Assembly: GCA_017962235.1 (NCBI GenBank)
Contig: JAGCVS010000007.1
Coordinates: forward strand, 35,023 to 99,022
DNA: 64,000 nt
Direction: 5' to 3'
Source: Bacteroidales bacterium
GTDB lineage: Bacteria; Bacteroidota; Bacteroidia; Bacteroidales; UBA932
Part shown: positions 1-7,875 of the stretch, one piece after another
Numbering within the stretch: position 1 is the stretch's first letter
Layout of the letters: the number at the start of each line of letters is the position of its first letter
The notes under the pieces: generated by a model
Databases searched by the model: none
Told to the model about the DNA's origin: nothing
Seen by the model: only the letters and a program-made list of their open reading frames with translations
Position numbers and translations under genes: made by a program

Positions 1-402
1 ATCCATCACCTGATTGACAATCTCTTCTCAGACACCGTGTCCGGCATCCCCGGCGATGAGGACGGCGGCGGCATGAGCTCGTTCGTGGTATTCTCCATGC
101 TGGGCTTCTTCCCCGTGACCCCCGGCATCCCGGTATACGCCATCGGCAGCCCGTTCTTTGAAGAGAGCGCCATCACGCTCCCTTCCGGCAAGAAGTTCAC
201 CGTGAGGGCAAACGGCTATTCCGCAGAGAACAAGTACATCCAGAGCGCGCGACTCAACGGAAAGGCGCTGGACCGCAGCTGGTTCACTCACGAAGAACTG
301 ATGGCGGGCGGCGTGCTGGATCTGGAGATGGGCCCCAAGCCCAACAAAGAGTGGGGCCGCGACAACCTCCCTCCGTCCAACATCAACTGGAAGCTGGAAT
401 AA
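1..402 (+). CDS. C-terminal part of a GH92 family alpha-mannosidase (truncated by window edge)
   Basis: The reading frame is open from the first base, so the N-terminal part lies outside the window and 133 codons are visible. The segment has the glycine- and aspartate-rich stretch GDEDGGGMSSFVVFSMLGFF followed by a P-G-x-P-x-Y turn and a small beta-rich tail. This matches the C-terminal end of family 92 glycoside hydrolases (exo-alpha-mannosidases, Ca2+-dependent, usually secreted or surface lipoproteins in Bacteroidales). The Asp/Glu pair in GDEDGGG corresponds to the family's conserved GNDDxGxMS motif, which contributes catalytic-site acids. Substrate linkage cannot be told from this fragment. 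It would act on mannosides from host or yeast glycans. An RpiB-like gene follows with its own promoter. Confidence 0.85.
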   Translation: MHHLIDNLFSDTVSGIPGDEDGGGMSSFVVFSMLGFFPVTPGIPVYAIGSPFFEESAITLPSGKKFTVRANGYSAENKYIQSARLNGKALDRSWFTHEELMAGGVLDLEMGPKPNKEWGRDNLPPSNINWKLE

Positions 403-415
403 CAGGTATTTTTTG

Positions 416-423
416 TATATTTG
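416..423 (+). promoter_or_regulatory. Bacteroidales -7 promoter box for the RpiB-like gene
   Basis: TATATTTG fits the Bacteroidales primary sigma consensus TAnnTTTG. It lies about 40 bases before the downstream ATG. I found no clear TTTG -33 element at the usual 19-21 base spacing. Confidence 0.5.
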
Positions 424-464
424 AAACCAATAACCGTAATATCATCAAATAACAATAGACAATC

Positions 465-1070
465 ATGAAAAAAGTTGCTGACAAACAAATTCTTATGGCA
501 GCCGATTTTGCCGGCTACCCGCTTAAAGAGGCTATCAAGGAGTATCTTGAGAAGAAAGGCTGGACCGTTACTGATATCGGCGTAAAGGCCGATTCCGACC
601 CTGAAGACACAGAGCTGATGTTCCACCGTATCGGCCTCCGCGTGGGCGCCATGATCACAGAGAAGGAATTCGAGCGCGCGCTCATCTTCTGCGGCACCGG
701 CATGGGTATCCACATTGCTGCAAGCAAGTGCCCCGGCGTACATGCAGGCGTGGTAGAATCTGTTCCGGCAGCTTTCCGTGCCATCACCGGCAACGGCGTG
801 AACGTGCTGGCAATGGGTGCATTCTATGTAACTCCCGAGCTTGGCAAGCAGTGTGCAGACGCATTCCTGTACAATGACTTTGGCAGCGGCTGGGAGTGGT
901 GGCCCGACTTTGACAAGTTCCACCAGATCGCAATCGACGAGCTCAACGCCTTCAACTATGAAGAGTACAAGGCCAACGGCTTCAAGGTAAAACACCTTGG
1001 CGACTGCCACTGCGAACTCTACGACCGTCCCGAAGGCTTCTCCTCCGTCCCCCTGATGTGCAAACGCTAA
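465..1070 (+). CDS. RpiB/LacA/LacB-fold sugar-phosphate isomerase family protein, divergent paralogue
   Basis: This 201-residue protein has the RpiB-type Rossmann-like core: an N-terminal MAADFAGYPLKEAI segment and CGTGMGIHIAASK with a cysteine at residue 76, matching the catalytic cysteine of ribose-5-phosphate isomerase B. It differs from true RpiB in three places. The N-terminal Asp-His is Asp-Phe (residues 14-15). The RQHNDTNVL-type loop reads RAITGNGVNVL, so its histidine is gone. The DYP motif is replaced by an acidic stretch. It also carries a C-terminal extension of about 60 residues rich in Trp, Cys and His. A normal RpiB is encoded at 23660-24094, so this copy probably acts on another sugar phosphate or keto-sugar. 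The GH92 gene upstream suggests carbohydrate use; the substrate is unknown. Confidence 0.75.
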   Translation: MKKVADKQILMAADFAGYPLKEAIKEYLEKKGWTVTDIGVKADSDPEDTELMFHRIGLRVGAMITEKEFERALIFCGTGMGIHIAASKCPGVHAGVVESVPAAFRAITGNGVNVLAMGAFYVTPELGKQCADAFLYNDFGSGWEWWPDFDKFHQIAIDELNAFNYEEYKANGFKVKHLGDCHCELYDRPEGFSSVPLMCKR

Positions 1071-1072
1071 GC

Positions 1073-1321
1073 TTGTTTCTTACAAAAGAATGCCCGCTGA
1101 CCGGCGATCCTCCTCGGTATGAGCATACATATACAGAAACTTATTCTTTCCCGTATGTTCACTCTATTAAAATGAATTGGGGGTGGGCTAGTCAATGGAA
1201 GTATGGATTTAACGATGGGTGGTTTGCGTTAACAGGTGATTGGTTGGTTAATGGCAATGCTAGTTACACTCAAGATATGACAATATTGTGTGATTTTGAA
1301 TATGACCTATTTAACAATTAG
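1073..1321 (+). pseudogene. C-terminal remnant of a C10 (streptopain-like) peptidase
   Basis: The open frame here encodes HSIKMNWGWASQWKYG followed by a W-F-A-L-T-G-D-W segment. This resembles the end of C10 family cysteine peptidases, whose hallmark is x-M-N-W-G-W-G-G followed by N-G-Y/W-Y/F. The catalytic Cys and the Gly-His-Ala-Trp histidine region are absent, and there is no signal peptide. The only possible start codons lie inside or right at the end of the preceding gene. Only about 80 residues of a protein normally above 400 remain, so I call it a decayed fragment. It begins immediately after the RpiB-like stop codon, suggesting a deletion or insertion junction there. Base composition is AT-richer than the neighbours. 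Confidence 0.6.
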
Positions 1322-1324
1322 CAT

Positions 1325-2140
1325 ATGGAATACCGTTTCTTTACAAAGCTGATAATTGGCTTGCTGAGCCTATCTGTGGTAGTATCTTGTCAAAAGGATG
1401 ATCCAAATGATTATCCCGCTCGTCTGGTTATCGCAGACATGGATTGGACAGAGGCTATGAAGGTAGACGAAGTCGCCACCCAGGAGTCAAAGTCGTATAT
1501 TAACATCACAGTTAATATCGGCTGGAACCACATTGTGAACGAGCACATTGGTGGTCTAGTCGTCACTTCTAAACCCAATAAATATCAATTTGATATCTGT
1601 ACTCCTGCAGAAAGCTTTGCCGTAGAGAAGATTGCAGAAAGAAATAAGGATATACAGGAGTATTTCGATGCCAACTTCGATAATGGGGCACACGGATGGT
1701 GGCAGGATATGAGCACGGTGTATATGAGGGAAGTGCCTCAAGTATATGCTGACAAGCCACTGTTTGGTAAAGAGGCGGGGGAGAATCTGGTGTCGTTCTT
1801 CAAGTATTCCAACGGTTCAGTAATTTTTAGGACTGTTGGACTTGATTATAAGGTAACAGAGTGTGCTCCTGCGCGTTTACTTACTGATTATTTCTCAGAG
1901 TGGACCAATATGCCGCGCCAGTTCATTATCAGTTCAACTGTTTATCCGGAGGAACTCAATACTGATGATGATATCAACATCACTTTTGTCTTCCCCGTGG
2001 TGATTGAACACTACTGGTCCTGGCTGCTGGAGTTATACGAGAATCCGGATGCAGAAGAGGTATTTACCGATATGGATATGACCTTCTCTGCAAGTTTGAA
2101 AGATCTAAAGGTTCGTCATGACATCCCGCTTCAACCGTAA
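1325..2140 (+). CDS. Lipoprotein of unknown function
   Basis: The 271-residue product starts with a hydrophobic signal segment ending in the lipobox VVSC (Cys at about residue 22), followed by an acidic QKDDPND linker, so it should be lipid-anchored outside the cytoplasm. I do not recognise the rest; it is rich in aromatic and acidic residues and looks beta-rich. It begins three bases after the C10-peptidase remnant and shares its AT-rich composition, so the two probably arrived or decayed together. In Bacteroidota, C10 peptidases are often encoded beside small lipoproteins or inhibitor-like proteins, so this may be a surviving partner of the lost peptidase. That link is inference only. Confidence 0.65.
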   Translation: MEYRFFTKLIIGLLSLSVVVSCQKDDPNDYPARLVIADMDWTEAMKVDEVATQESKSYINITVNIGWNHIVNEHIGGLVVTSKPNKYQFDICTPAESFAVEKIAERNKDIQEYFDANFDNGAHGWWQDMSTVYMREVPQVYADKPLFGKEAGENLVSFFKYSNGSVIFRTVGLDYKVTECAPARLLTDYFSEWTNMPRQFIISSTVYPEELNTDDDINITFVFPVVIEHYWSWLLELYENPDAEEVFTDMDMTFSASLKDLKVRHDIPLQP

Positions 2141-2144
2141 GACA

Positions 2145-2171
2145 AACCCGCTTCAAAGCGGGTTCTCTTGT
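2145..2171. terminator. Hairpin between converging genes
   Basis: AACCCGCTT and AAGCGGGTT form a 9-bp perfect stem with a 2-base loop (2145-2164), followed by a short T-rich run on the plus strand. It lies between the stops of two convergent genes and probably serves both. Confidence 0.65.
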
Positions 2172-2178
2172 GTTCCGG

Positions 2179-4110
2179 TTACAGCAACTTGATGAAGTGG
2201 CCGCCGACTACGGCGCGGGCCTTGAAGCCGCGGCGGTGAGGGGCGTGGGTGAAGTACCAGTCGCTCATGGGCACGCGGTCGCGGGTTTCGTTGTAGAAGC
2301 GCCACATGGGGGAGATTAGGGCCTCGAAGTCTTCCGGATTATCTGCAAGGGTGGCGGTCCAGACTATCCAGTCGCTCTTGGTGTACATCTCGCGGTTGTC
2401 CAGCGGCAGGCCGTATGCGTTCTGGTGGTTGAGGTACCAGGCGGTCTCTGTGGCGCGGACTTCCTTCGGGAACAGCCCCAAATCCAGTATCTTGTCCCAT
2501 ACCATGTTGTATTTCTGACTCCAGGTGCCAGGTTTGTCAAAGGTGAGGCGGTAGTGGTCACCGTCGGAAGCCATCTGAATCCACTGCGAGGCCATTTCGC
2601 GGGCTGCGGCGGTGTATTCAGAGTCGATATCGGCCTTGCCAAGGGTCTGAGCCATGCGTCCGTAGCAGGCCAGCGCCACAATCGCCTTTATGGAGAGGTT
2701 GGCGTTGTGGGCAAAGTGGCCCGCAAAGTCATCGGTGCAGAGCTGGTTCTCCGGATCCAGGCCAAAGGTGCGCAGATATTCCGCCCATATTGAGAGGGTC
2801 TCCCAGTGCTTTGCGGCATAATCTCCGCTCTTTTCAAAATGGCAGATGGCGGCGGTGAGGATTATCATGTTGCCCGCCTCTTCTACCGGCATGTCGCCGG
2901 GGTATGTCTGCCCCTCCGCCATGGGGTAGGTCCCCACATCGTGCGCGGGGAAGGGTTTGGTCCAGCGGCCCGATTCAGAGTAGTAATAGTTGGCGTTTAT
3001 CATCGCCTCCGACATCTTGGGGTTGTACTTCAGATAGAGCGGGGCGGCAGGGTAGGAGATGTCCACAGTGCCTATGCTGCCGTTGCTGTTGTTCTCTTTG
3101 GACAGCAGCAGAAGCTTGCCGTCCGGGGCCTGCACCAGCTTCTGGGCGCAGATGCTCTGGCGGTAAGAGAGGGCGCAGAGTTCCGCATATTTGCGGCCGC
3201 CGGCGGCGGTTGCATCGGCAATCAACTCGCGGTCAAACTTGTCGCAACGCTTCATCAGGCGCTTGTAATCCTTGCGCGCTACCGCAAACTCATCGGCTAT
3301 GGTACGGTTGCCGCTGCGGTTCCAGTACGGGCGCAGTTTTTCGCCAAAGTAGCGGATGGAGTAGACATCATCGTAGCCAATCATGATGAAGCCGGCCGCG
3401 GTGCGCCTGCTGCCCAGGTTGCGGGAGATGCCCAGCATGCCGTCCGGCAGCACTTCTGCCGCGGTATTCTTCTTATCGGCGGCCAGATAGAAGTATCCCC
3501 AGTCTATGCGGACGTCGTCTCCCTTGCGGGAAAAGTGGTTCTGCTCTTTTGTCCCGGCGCGCAGCAGCACCAGCTTGCCGCTCTCTGACTTCTCTGAGAC
3601 GGTTTCCTGCTCCGGCGTGTTCACCGCCCAGAGCGGAGAAGCTTCAAAGCGGATTGCAACAACATGTTTCTTGCCGTCGGTTGCCTTCACTCCGTATGAG
3701 ATGTAGTTCACCGGCCGGCTTATCAGCTCCGGATTGTCCAGCAGCAGCGGCGCGGTGAAGGTCAGCGAAAGTTCCACCGGCCCGCAGGTGAAGCCGTAGT
3801 GCGTCCGGGTGGCCTGCGCGTCGGCATAAAGCTGTACGGCTGCGGTGCCTTCGCCCGCGCCCATAAAGCGGTATTCCACTCCGTCTACGGTGAGCCATCC
3901 CCTCAGCGGAAAGGCAACCTCCGTCCAGTGGCGCACATCATCATCGTAAAGATGGTCTGCCATGCTCCAGACGTTTGTGTAGGGGTCAATGGTCACAAGC
4001 GGATAGGCGGGGGCGCGCATGGCGTTGCGGCTGGCATCGGCGGGTGCGGTGGCAGGGGCAGAAACGCCGGCAGCGAGGGTAATCAGAGCCAGGGTCAGAA
4101 AACGTATCAT
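2179..4110 (-). CDS. Secreted glutaminase A-like protein (DUF4965/DUF5127/DUF1793 type)
   Basis: I chose the ATG giving MIRFLTLALITLAAGVSA, a clear signal peptide; an upstream in-frame Met would overlap the start of the divergent gene and add 24 residues before the signal. The mature protein (about 625 residues) has an N-terminal beta-sandwich with PLVTIDPYTNVWS and a C-terminal alpha-helical barrel with GSIGTVDISYPAAPLYLKYN, DVGTYP and CTDDFAGHFAHNANLSIKAI. This is the layout of the GtaA/DUF4965 family, common in Bacteroidales. Family members are annotated from fungal glutaminase A, but the (alpha/alpha)6 barrel also resembles glycosidases and the true substrate is often unknown. It is probably periplasmic and transcribed alone. 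Confidence 0.8.
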   Translation of the reverse strand: MIRFLTLALITLAAGVSAPATAPADASRNAMRAPAYPLVTIDPYTNVWSMADHLYDDDVRHWTEVAFPLRGWLTVDGVEYRFMGAGEGTAAVQLYADAQATRTHYGFTCGPVELSLTFTAPLLLDNPELISRPVNYISYGVKATDGKKHVVAIRFEASPLWAVNTPEQETVSEKSESGKLVLLRAGTKEQNHFSRKGDDVRIDWGYFYLAADKKNTAAEVLPDGMLGISRNLGSRRTAAGFIMIGYDDVYSIRYFGEKLRPYWNRSGNRTIADEFAVARKDYKRLMKRCDKFDRELIADATAAGGRKYAELCALSYRQSICAQKLVQAPDGKLLLLSKENNSNGSIGTVDISYPAAPLYLKYNPKMSEAMINANYYYSESGRWTKPFPAHDVGTYPMAEGQTYPGDMPVEEAGNMIILTAAICHFEKSGDYAAKHWETLSIWAEYLRTFGLDPENQLCTDDFAGHFAHNANLSIKAIVALACYGRMAQTLGKADIDSEYTAAAREMASQWIQMASDGDHYRLTFDKPGTWSQKYNMVWDKILDLGLFPKEVRATETAWYLNHQNAYGLPLDNREMYTKSDWIVWTATLADNPEDFEALISPMWRFYNETRDRVPMSDWYFTHAPHRRGFKARAVVGGHFIKLL

Positions 4111-4160
4111 CGTCAATCGTATTTGTATGGTAAAGATAGCACATTGCCCCGAGAAAAGAG

Positions 4161-4168
4161 TATATTTG
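4161..4168 (+). promoter_or_regulatory. -7 promoter box, five bases before the porin-like start codon
   Basis: TATATTTG matches TAnnTTTG exactly and ends five bases before the ATG, so the transcript should begin at or very near the start codon (leaderless). No good -33 element was seen. Confidence 0.5.
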
Positions 4169-4173
4169 CACTG

Positions 4174-5169
4174 ATGAGACACAGTTTTCTATATGCCGCG
4201 GCAGTGATGCTGCTCCTGGCGCCGGCCACCCAGGTGAAAGCCCAGAAATCGCACGTAGATTCCATCTGGATTGATGCACGCGCCACCTTCCATCAGCAGA
4301 CGGAGGCGGGGGTCTATTCCACCCATTTCCAGGGCGACTATTTCAACGTCCATATCGCCGGCCATCTTACAGACAACCTCTCGTTCCGCGTGCGGCAGCG
4401 GATGAATAAGCTGATAGACGCGCAGAACCCCTTCAACGCCACCGATTTCCTCTGGCTCAAGTGGCAGGCGACGGACCGGCTGGCCCTCACCGCCGGCAAA
4501 CAGGCGATACTGCTGGGTGGCTACGAGATAGACTCGGCGCCGATAGACGTCTACTATTACAGCGCCTTCTGCTCCAATCTGTATCAATATTATGCCTTCG
4601 GCGCCACCGCCAGCTATACCCTTGCACCGGGGCAGGAGCTTTCGCTGCAGTTTGCCCCGTCTCCCATCTCGTCCGGCCTGCAGGATGCCTACTCATACAA
4701 CGCGTACTGGCACGGGCATATAATACCCCTCTGGGAGACCCTCTGGAGCTTCAATATCGTTGAGGACCAGTTCCACCGCAAGATGAACTACATAATCCTG
4801 GGCAACAAATACTACTTCGGCCCTCTGGTGGTGGACATTGACCTGATGAACCGCGCCTCGCCCGCCCAGCCTCATTATTTATTCACAGACTGGACGGCGA
4901 TACTCAAGGCGATTCTCAGCCTTGGCAAGTGGAACCTCTGCACCAAGTTCGGCTACGAGACCAACGCTGCGGAGAACGTGGATGCGGCGGGCCTGTCATA
5001 CAATACGGCACTGCCGGCGGGCAACAACTACCTGTACGGCGGCTGCGGCGTGGAATATTTCCCGCTGGGCAACGACGACCTCCGCCTGCACGCGGTGTTC
5101 TTCCAGGACAATCACGACCACATCAACAATTACGACATAGGCATAACCTGGCGGTTCAGGATTTACTGA
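4174..5169 (+). CDS. Outer-membrane porin-like beta-barrel protein
   Basis: The 331-residue product starts with a signal peptide (MRHSFLYAAAVMLLLAPATQVKAQ). The rest alternates polar and aromatic residues as in transmembrane beta-strands and ends GITWRFRIY, with the C-terminal aromatic typical of barrels. Segments such as RQRMNKLIDAQNPFNATDF and KQAILLGGYEID recall phosphate-selective porin O/P-type proteins of Bacteroidales. It should sit in the outer membrane as a channel; its substrate cannot be told. I chose this ATG because it gives the signal peptide and follows a -7 box; a longer frame upstream lies wholly in the opposite gene. The stop overlaps the tatD start by one base (TGATG), so the two are probably translationally coupled. 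Confidence 0.75.
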   Translation: MRHSFLYAAAVMLLLAPATQVKAQKSHVDSIWIDARATFHQQTEAGVYSTHFQGDYFNVHIAGHLTDNLSFRVRQRMNKLIDAQNPFNATDFLWLKWQATDRLALTAGKQAILLGGYEIDSAPIDVYYYSAFCSNLYQYYAFGATASYTLAPGQELSLQFAPSPISSGLQDAYSYNAYWHGHIIPLWETLWSFNIVEDQFHRKMNYIILGNKYYFGPLVVDIDLMNRASPAQPHYLFTDWTAILKAILSLGKWNLCTKFGYETNAAENVDAAGLSYNTALPAGNNYLYGGCGVEYFPLGNDDLRLHAVFFQDNHDHINNYDIGITWRFRIY

Positions 5170-5945
5170 TGATTGACACCCACTCCCATATTTACGATCC
5201 GGCTTATAAAGACGATTTTGAGGCGATGATTGCGCGCGCCCGGCAGGCGGGTGTGCACAAATTGGTGATGCCCGGCATCGATTCGACCTGCCATGACGAT
5301 ATGGTGGCCTGCGCCGATGCGCTGCCGGATTTTGCATATCCCGCCATCGGGTTGCATCCCACCGAGGTTAAGGACAACTGGCGGCAGGAGCTGCAGTTTG
5401 TCTTTGACCATTACGACCAGCGGCCGTGGTGCGCCATAGGCGAAATCGGCATGGACCTGTATTGGAGCAAGGATTATCTCGAAGAGCAGAAAGAGGTGTT
5501 CTGCGCCCAGCTGTCGCTGTCATATGAGAAGGATCTGCCGGTTATAATACATGCCCGCGAGGCCACGGAAGAGATATTCGAGTGCATCAAAAAGGTGGCA
5601 AAGCCGCTGCGCGGAGTGTTCCACGCCTTTACCGGCAGCTATGAGACCTACCGTCGCATAAAGGCCTCCGGTGACTTTTTTGTGGGCATAGGCGGGGTGG
5701 TGACGTTCAAGAACGCCCACGTGGCGGTGGCTCTGGAACGCATTCCGCTGGAGGATATCCTGCTTGAGACCGATGCTCCGTATCTGACTCCTGTGCCGTA
5801 CCGCGGGCGGCGGAATGAGAGCGCTTACGTCCGCTTTGTGGCAGAGAAGATAGCCTCCATAAAAGGGGTTGATTTTGAGGCCGTAGAGCGCGCCACGACG
5901 GCAAACGCGGAGAAATTATTTCGATTTTTGAAAAATAATCCTTAA
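5169..5945 (+). CDS. tatD: TatD family metal-dependent deoxyribonuclease
   Basis: The 258-residue protein starts MIDTHSHIYD, giving the HxH metal-binding motif of the amidohydrolase-like TIM barrel (His5, His7). Further motifs are GEIGMDLYW, VIIHARE, GVFHAFTGS and LLETDAPYLTP, the last holding the catalytic Asp. Length and motifs match TatD 3'-5' DNases, Mg2+-dependent cytoplasmic enzymes linked to DNA repair and turnover of damaged DNA. The start overlaps the stop of the porin-like gene by one base, so it depends on that transcript. Nothing unusual in the active site. Confidence 0.9.
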   Translation: MIDTHSHIYDPAYKDDFEAMIARARQAGVHKLVMPGIDSTCHDDMVACADALPDFAYPAIGLHPTEVKDNWRQELQFVFDHYDQRPWCAIGEIGMDLYWSKDYLEEQKEVFCAQLSLSYEKDLPVIIHAREATEEIFECIKKVAKPLRGVFHAFTGSYETYRRIKASGDFFVGIGGVVTFKNAHVAVALERIPLEDILLETDAPYLTPVPYRGRRNESAYVRFVAEKIASIKGVDFEAVERATTANAEKLFRFLKNNP

Positions 5946-6002
5946 CTTGCCCCACATTATTGCAAACTAGACAAAAACTATATTATCATTAATTAAAAAC
6001 CT

Positions 6003-6806
6003 ATGAAAAAAGTTTTCATGTTTCTGGCAGTTGCAGGCCTTCTGACCTTCACTGCTTACCAATCAGTTAGCGCTCAAGACGAAGTTGCTACAGAGCAGAC
6101 CGCTGCAGATGCAGAGGAGCAGGTTGCCGCTCCGGCTGAGACTCCCGTAAACCCGTTCGAGGCTACCGGCAGTGACCAGCCGCTCCATCAGCAGCTCAAG
6201 GCTAAGTTCATCGAGGGTGGTGCAGGTTTCATGGCATTGGTACTTATCTGCCTTATCCTGGGTCTTGCTATCGCCATAGAGAGAATCATTACTCTCAACC
6301 TTGCTCAGACCAACACCAAGAAGCTTCTCGAGAGCGTTGAGGAAGCTGTTAAGGCTGGTGACGTTGAGAAGGCTAAGGAAGTATGCCGAAATACCCGCGG
6401 TCCCGTGGCTAGCATCTTCTATCAGGGCCTCATCCGCATGGATCAGGGCGTTGAGAACGTAGAGAAAGCCGTTACTTCTTACGGTTCCGTTCAGATGGCT
6501 CAGCTGGAGAAGGGTCTTAGCTGGATCTCCCTGTTCATCGGTATTGCCCCGATGCTCGGATTCCTTGGTACTGTGATTGGTCTGATTCAGGCATTCGACG
6601 CAATCGAGGTTGCAGGTGATATCTCCCCGAACCTGGTTGCAGGCGGTATGAAAGTCGCCCTGATCACCACCGTCGGCGGTCTGGTTGTTGCCATCATCCT
6701 TCAGTTGTTCTATAACTACCTCATTTCCAAGATTGACACCATCGTTGCTCAGATGGAGGACGCTTCCATCAGCTTCGTTGACCTGCTGGTAAAATATCAG
6801 AAATAA
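6003..6806 (+). CDS. exbB: ExbB/TolQ/MotA family proton channel protein
   Basis: The 267-residue protein has a signal-like N-terminal segment, then an acidic/alanine linker (residues about 25-60). Three membrane helices follow at about 75-95, 175-200 and 215-240, with the family's A-P-M-L-G-F-L-G-T-V-x-G-L-I motif. ExbB forms the pentameric inner-membrane channel that, with ExbD, uses the proton gradient to energise TonB-dependent outer-membrane transport. The cleavable-looking N-terminal extension is common in Bacteroidota ExbB. It opens a four-gene unit with a small membrane protein and two ExbD proteins. No tonB gene is in this window. Confidence 0.9.
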   Translation: MKKVFMFLAVAGLLTFTAYQSVSAQDEVATEQTAADAEEQVAAPAETPVNPFEATGSDQPLHQQLKAKFIEGGAGFMALVLICLILGLAIAIERIITLNLAQTNTKKLLESVEEAVKAGDVEKAKEVCRNTRGPVASIFYQGLIRMDQGVENVEKAVTSYGSVQMAQLEKGLSWISLFIGIAPMLGFLGTVIGLIQAFDAIEVAGDISPNLVAGGMKVALITTVGGLVVAIILQLFYNYLISKIDTIVAQMEDASISFVDLLVKYQK

Positions 6807-6852
6807 CCGGGCTTGAAGGGTAGTATTATTAACAATTGAAAACAACAAAACA

Positions 6853-7269
6853 ATGAAACTGGCTAAATATTTAAAATGGATCCTTCTGGGTATCTCTGCG
6901 ATATTGCTGGTTGTTTTCTTCCTCCTGCCGCATAACACCGCGAGCGACGTAATGGTGGATACCTATATCATCTGGGCATACGTTCTGGTTGCCCTTTCTC
7001 TGATATTGGTTCTGGCATTCCTGCTCATAGATGTAAGCAAGTCCAAGAAGAGCCTCATAGCCTTCCTTGCCATCATCGTGGGTGCAGTGGCGCTGGTTGC
7101 CGTTTGCTGGCTGCTGGCTCCCGGCGGAGAGGTTGCAACTAACGCAGCTTATACTCCCAAGGCATCTAAGTTCTCCGATGCAGCATTGTATGTAACTTAT
7201 GTAATGGTTGCTGCATCTATCATAGCTATCGTGGCATCAGCCATAAGCAACGCTATCAAGAATCGTTAA
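6853..7269 (+). CDS. Small four-helix membrane protein in the exb operon
   Basis: The 138-residue product has four predicted membrane helices (about 8-26, 40-61, 70-92 and 112-134) with short polar loops, and no domain that I recognise. It lies between exbB and the first exbD, 12 bases before the latter, so it is almost certainly co-transcribed and co-regulated. Unknown membrane proteins at this position occur in other Bacteroidales exb clusters. A role in assembling or modulating the ExbB/ExbD motor is plausible but unproven. The start codon gives a Lys-rich cytoplasmic N-terminus (MKLAKYLKW). Confidence 0.7.
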   Translation: MKLAKYLKWILLGISAILLVVFFLLPHNTASDVMVDTYIIWAYVLVALSLILVLAFLLIDVSKSKKSLIAFLAIIVGAVALVAVCWLLAPGGEVATNAAYTPKASKFSDAALYVTYVMVAASIIAIVASAISNAIKNR

Positions 7270-7281
7270 TAAGAAAGTAAA

Positions 7282-7863
7282 ATGGCATCAAAAAAGACTC
7301 CCGAAATAAATGGAAGCTCAATGGCCGACATCGCTTTCATTGCGTTGATATTCTTCCTGATGGTTACGACTATGGACCAGGAAAAAGGTCTTCCTCGCCG
7401 TCTTCCCCCCATGCCCGATGAGAACATGAAGCTGGAGAACGAGAAGGTGAACCGTCGTAACATCGTGATTGTGAAGATCAACGTCAATGACCGCGTATTT
7501 GCCGGGGATGAACCTATAGATGTCAGTCAACTTAAAGATAAGATCGTAGAGTTTCTCACCAACCCCAACGATAACCCCAACCTCCCCGAGAAGGTCGTAA
7601 AGGATATCGAAGGATTCGGTCCCTATCCCGTTTCAAAAGGTGTGATTTCTCTGCAGAACGACCGTGGCACGACGTATAGCAAGTATATCGCTGTACAGAA
7701 TGAATTGGTCAAGGCTATAAACGAAATCCGTGACGAGTTCTCCGTTGCCAATTATGGCAAGAAGTACGCTCAGCTCGACGACGACAAGCAGAAGATCGTG
7801 CGCAAGTGTATACCGCAGCAGATCTCCGAGGCCGAGCCTAAGGATACAAAACTCAAGAATTAG
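7282..7863 (+). CDS. exbD: ExbD/TolR family biopolymer transport protein (first copy)
   Basis: The 193-residue protein has the ExbD layout: a short cytoplasmic N-terminus, one membrane helix at about residues 14-30 containing the proton-carrying Asp (SMADIAFIALIFFLMVT), and a periplasmic domain. The periplasmic part is longer than in classical ExbD (about 140 residues) and includes an N-P-N-D-N-P-N-L-P repeat-like loop. It works with ExbB to energise TonB-dependent uptake. Its stop codon is part of the Shine-Dalgarno sequence of the next gene. Confidence 0.88.
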   Translation: MASKKTPEINGSSMADIAFIALIFFLMVTTMDQEKGLPRRLPPMPDENMKLENEKVNRRNIVIVKINVNDRVFAGDEPIDVSQLKDKIVEFLTNPNDNPNLPEKVVKDIEGFGPYPVSKGVISLQNDRGTTYSKYIAVQNELVKAINEIRDEFSVANYGKKYAQLDDDKQKIVRKCIPQQISEAEPKDTKLKN

Positions 7864-7868
7864 GAGGT
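7862..7868 (+). promoter_or_regulatory. Shine-Dalgarno sequence of the second exbD
   Basis: AGGAGGT overlaps the preceding stop codon and ends seven bases before the ATG, a textbook spacing. Such sites are rare in Bacteroidota. Confidence 0.6.
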
Positions 7869-7875
7869 TTACAGT

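Noticed and set aside
2806..3588. Long plus-strand open frame opposite the glutaminase-like gene
   Set aside because: Frames of this sort recur opposite GC-rich genes here. The minus-strand gene has a signal peptide and family motifs; the opposite frame shows none.
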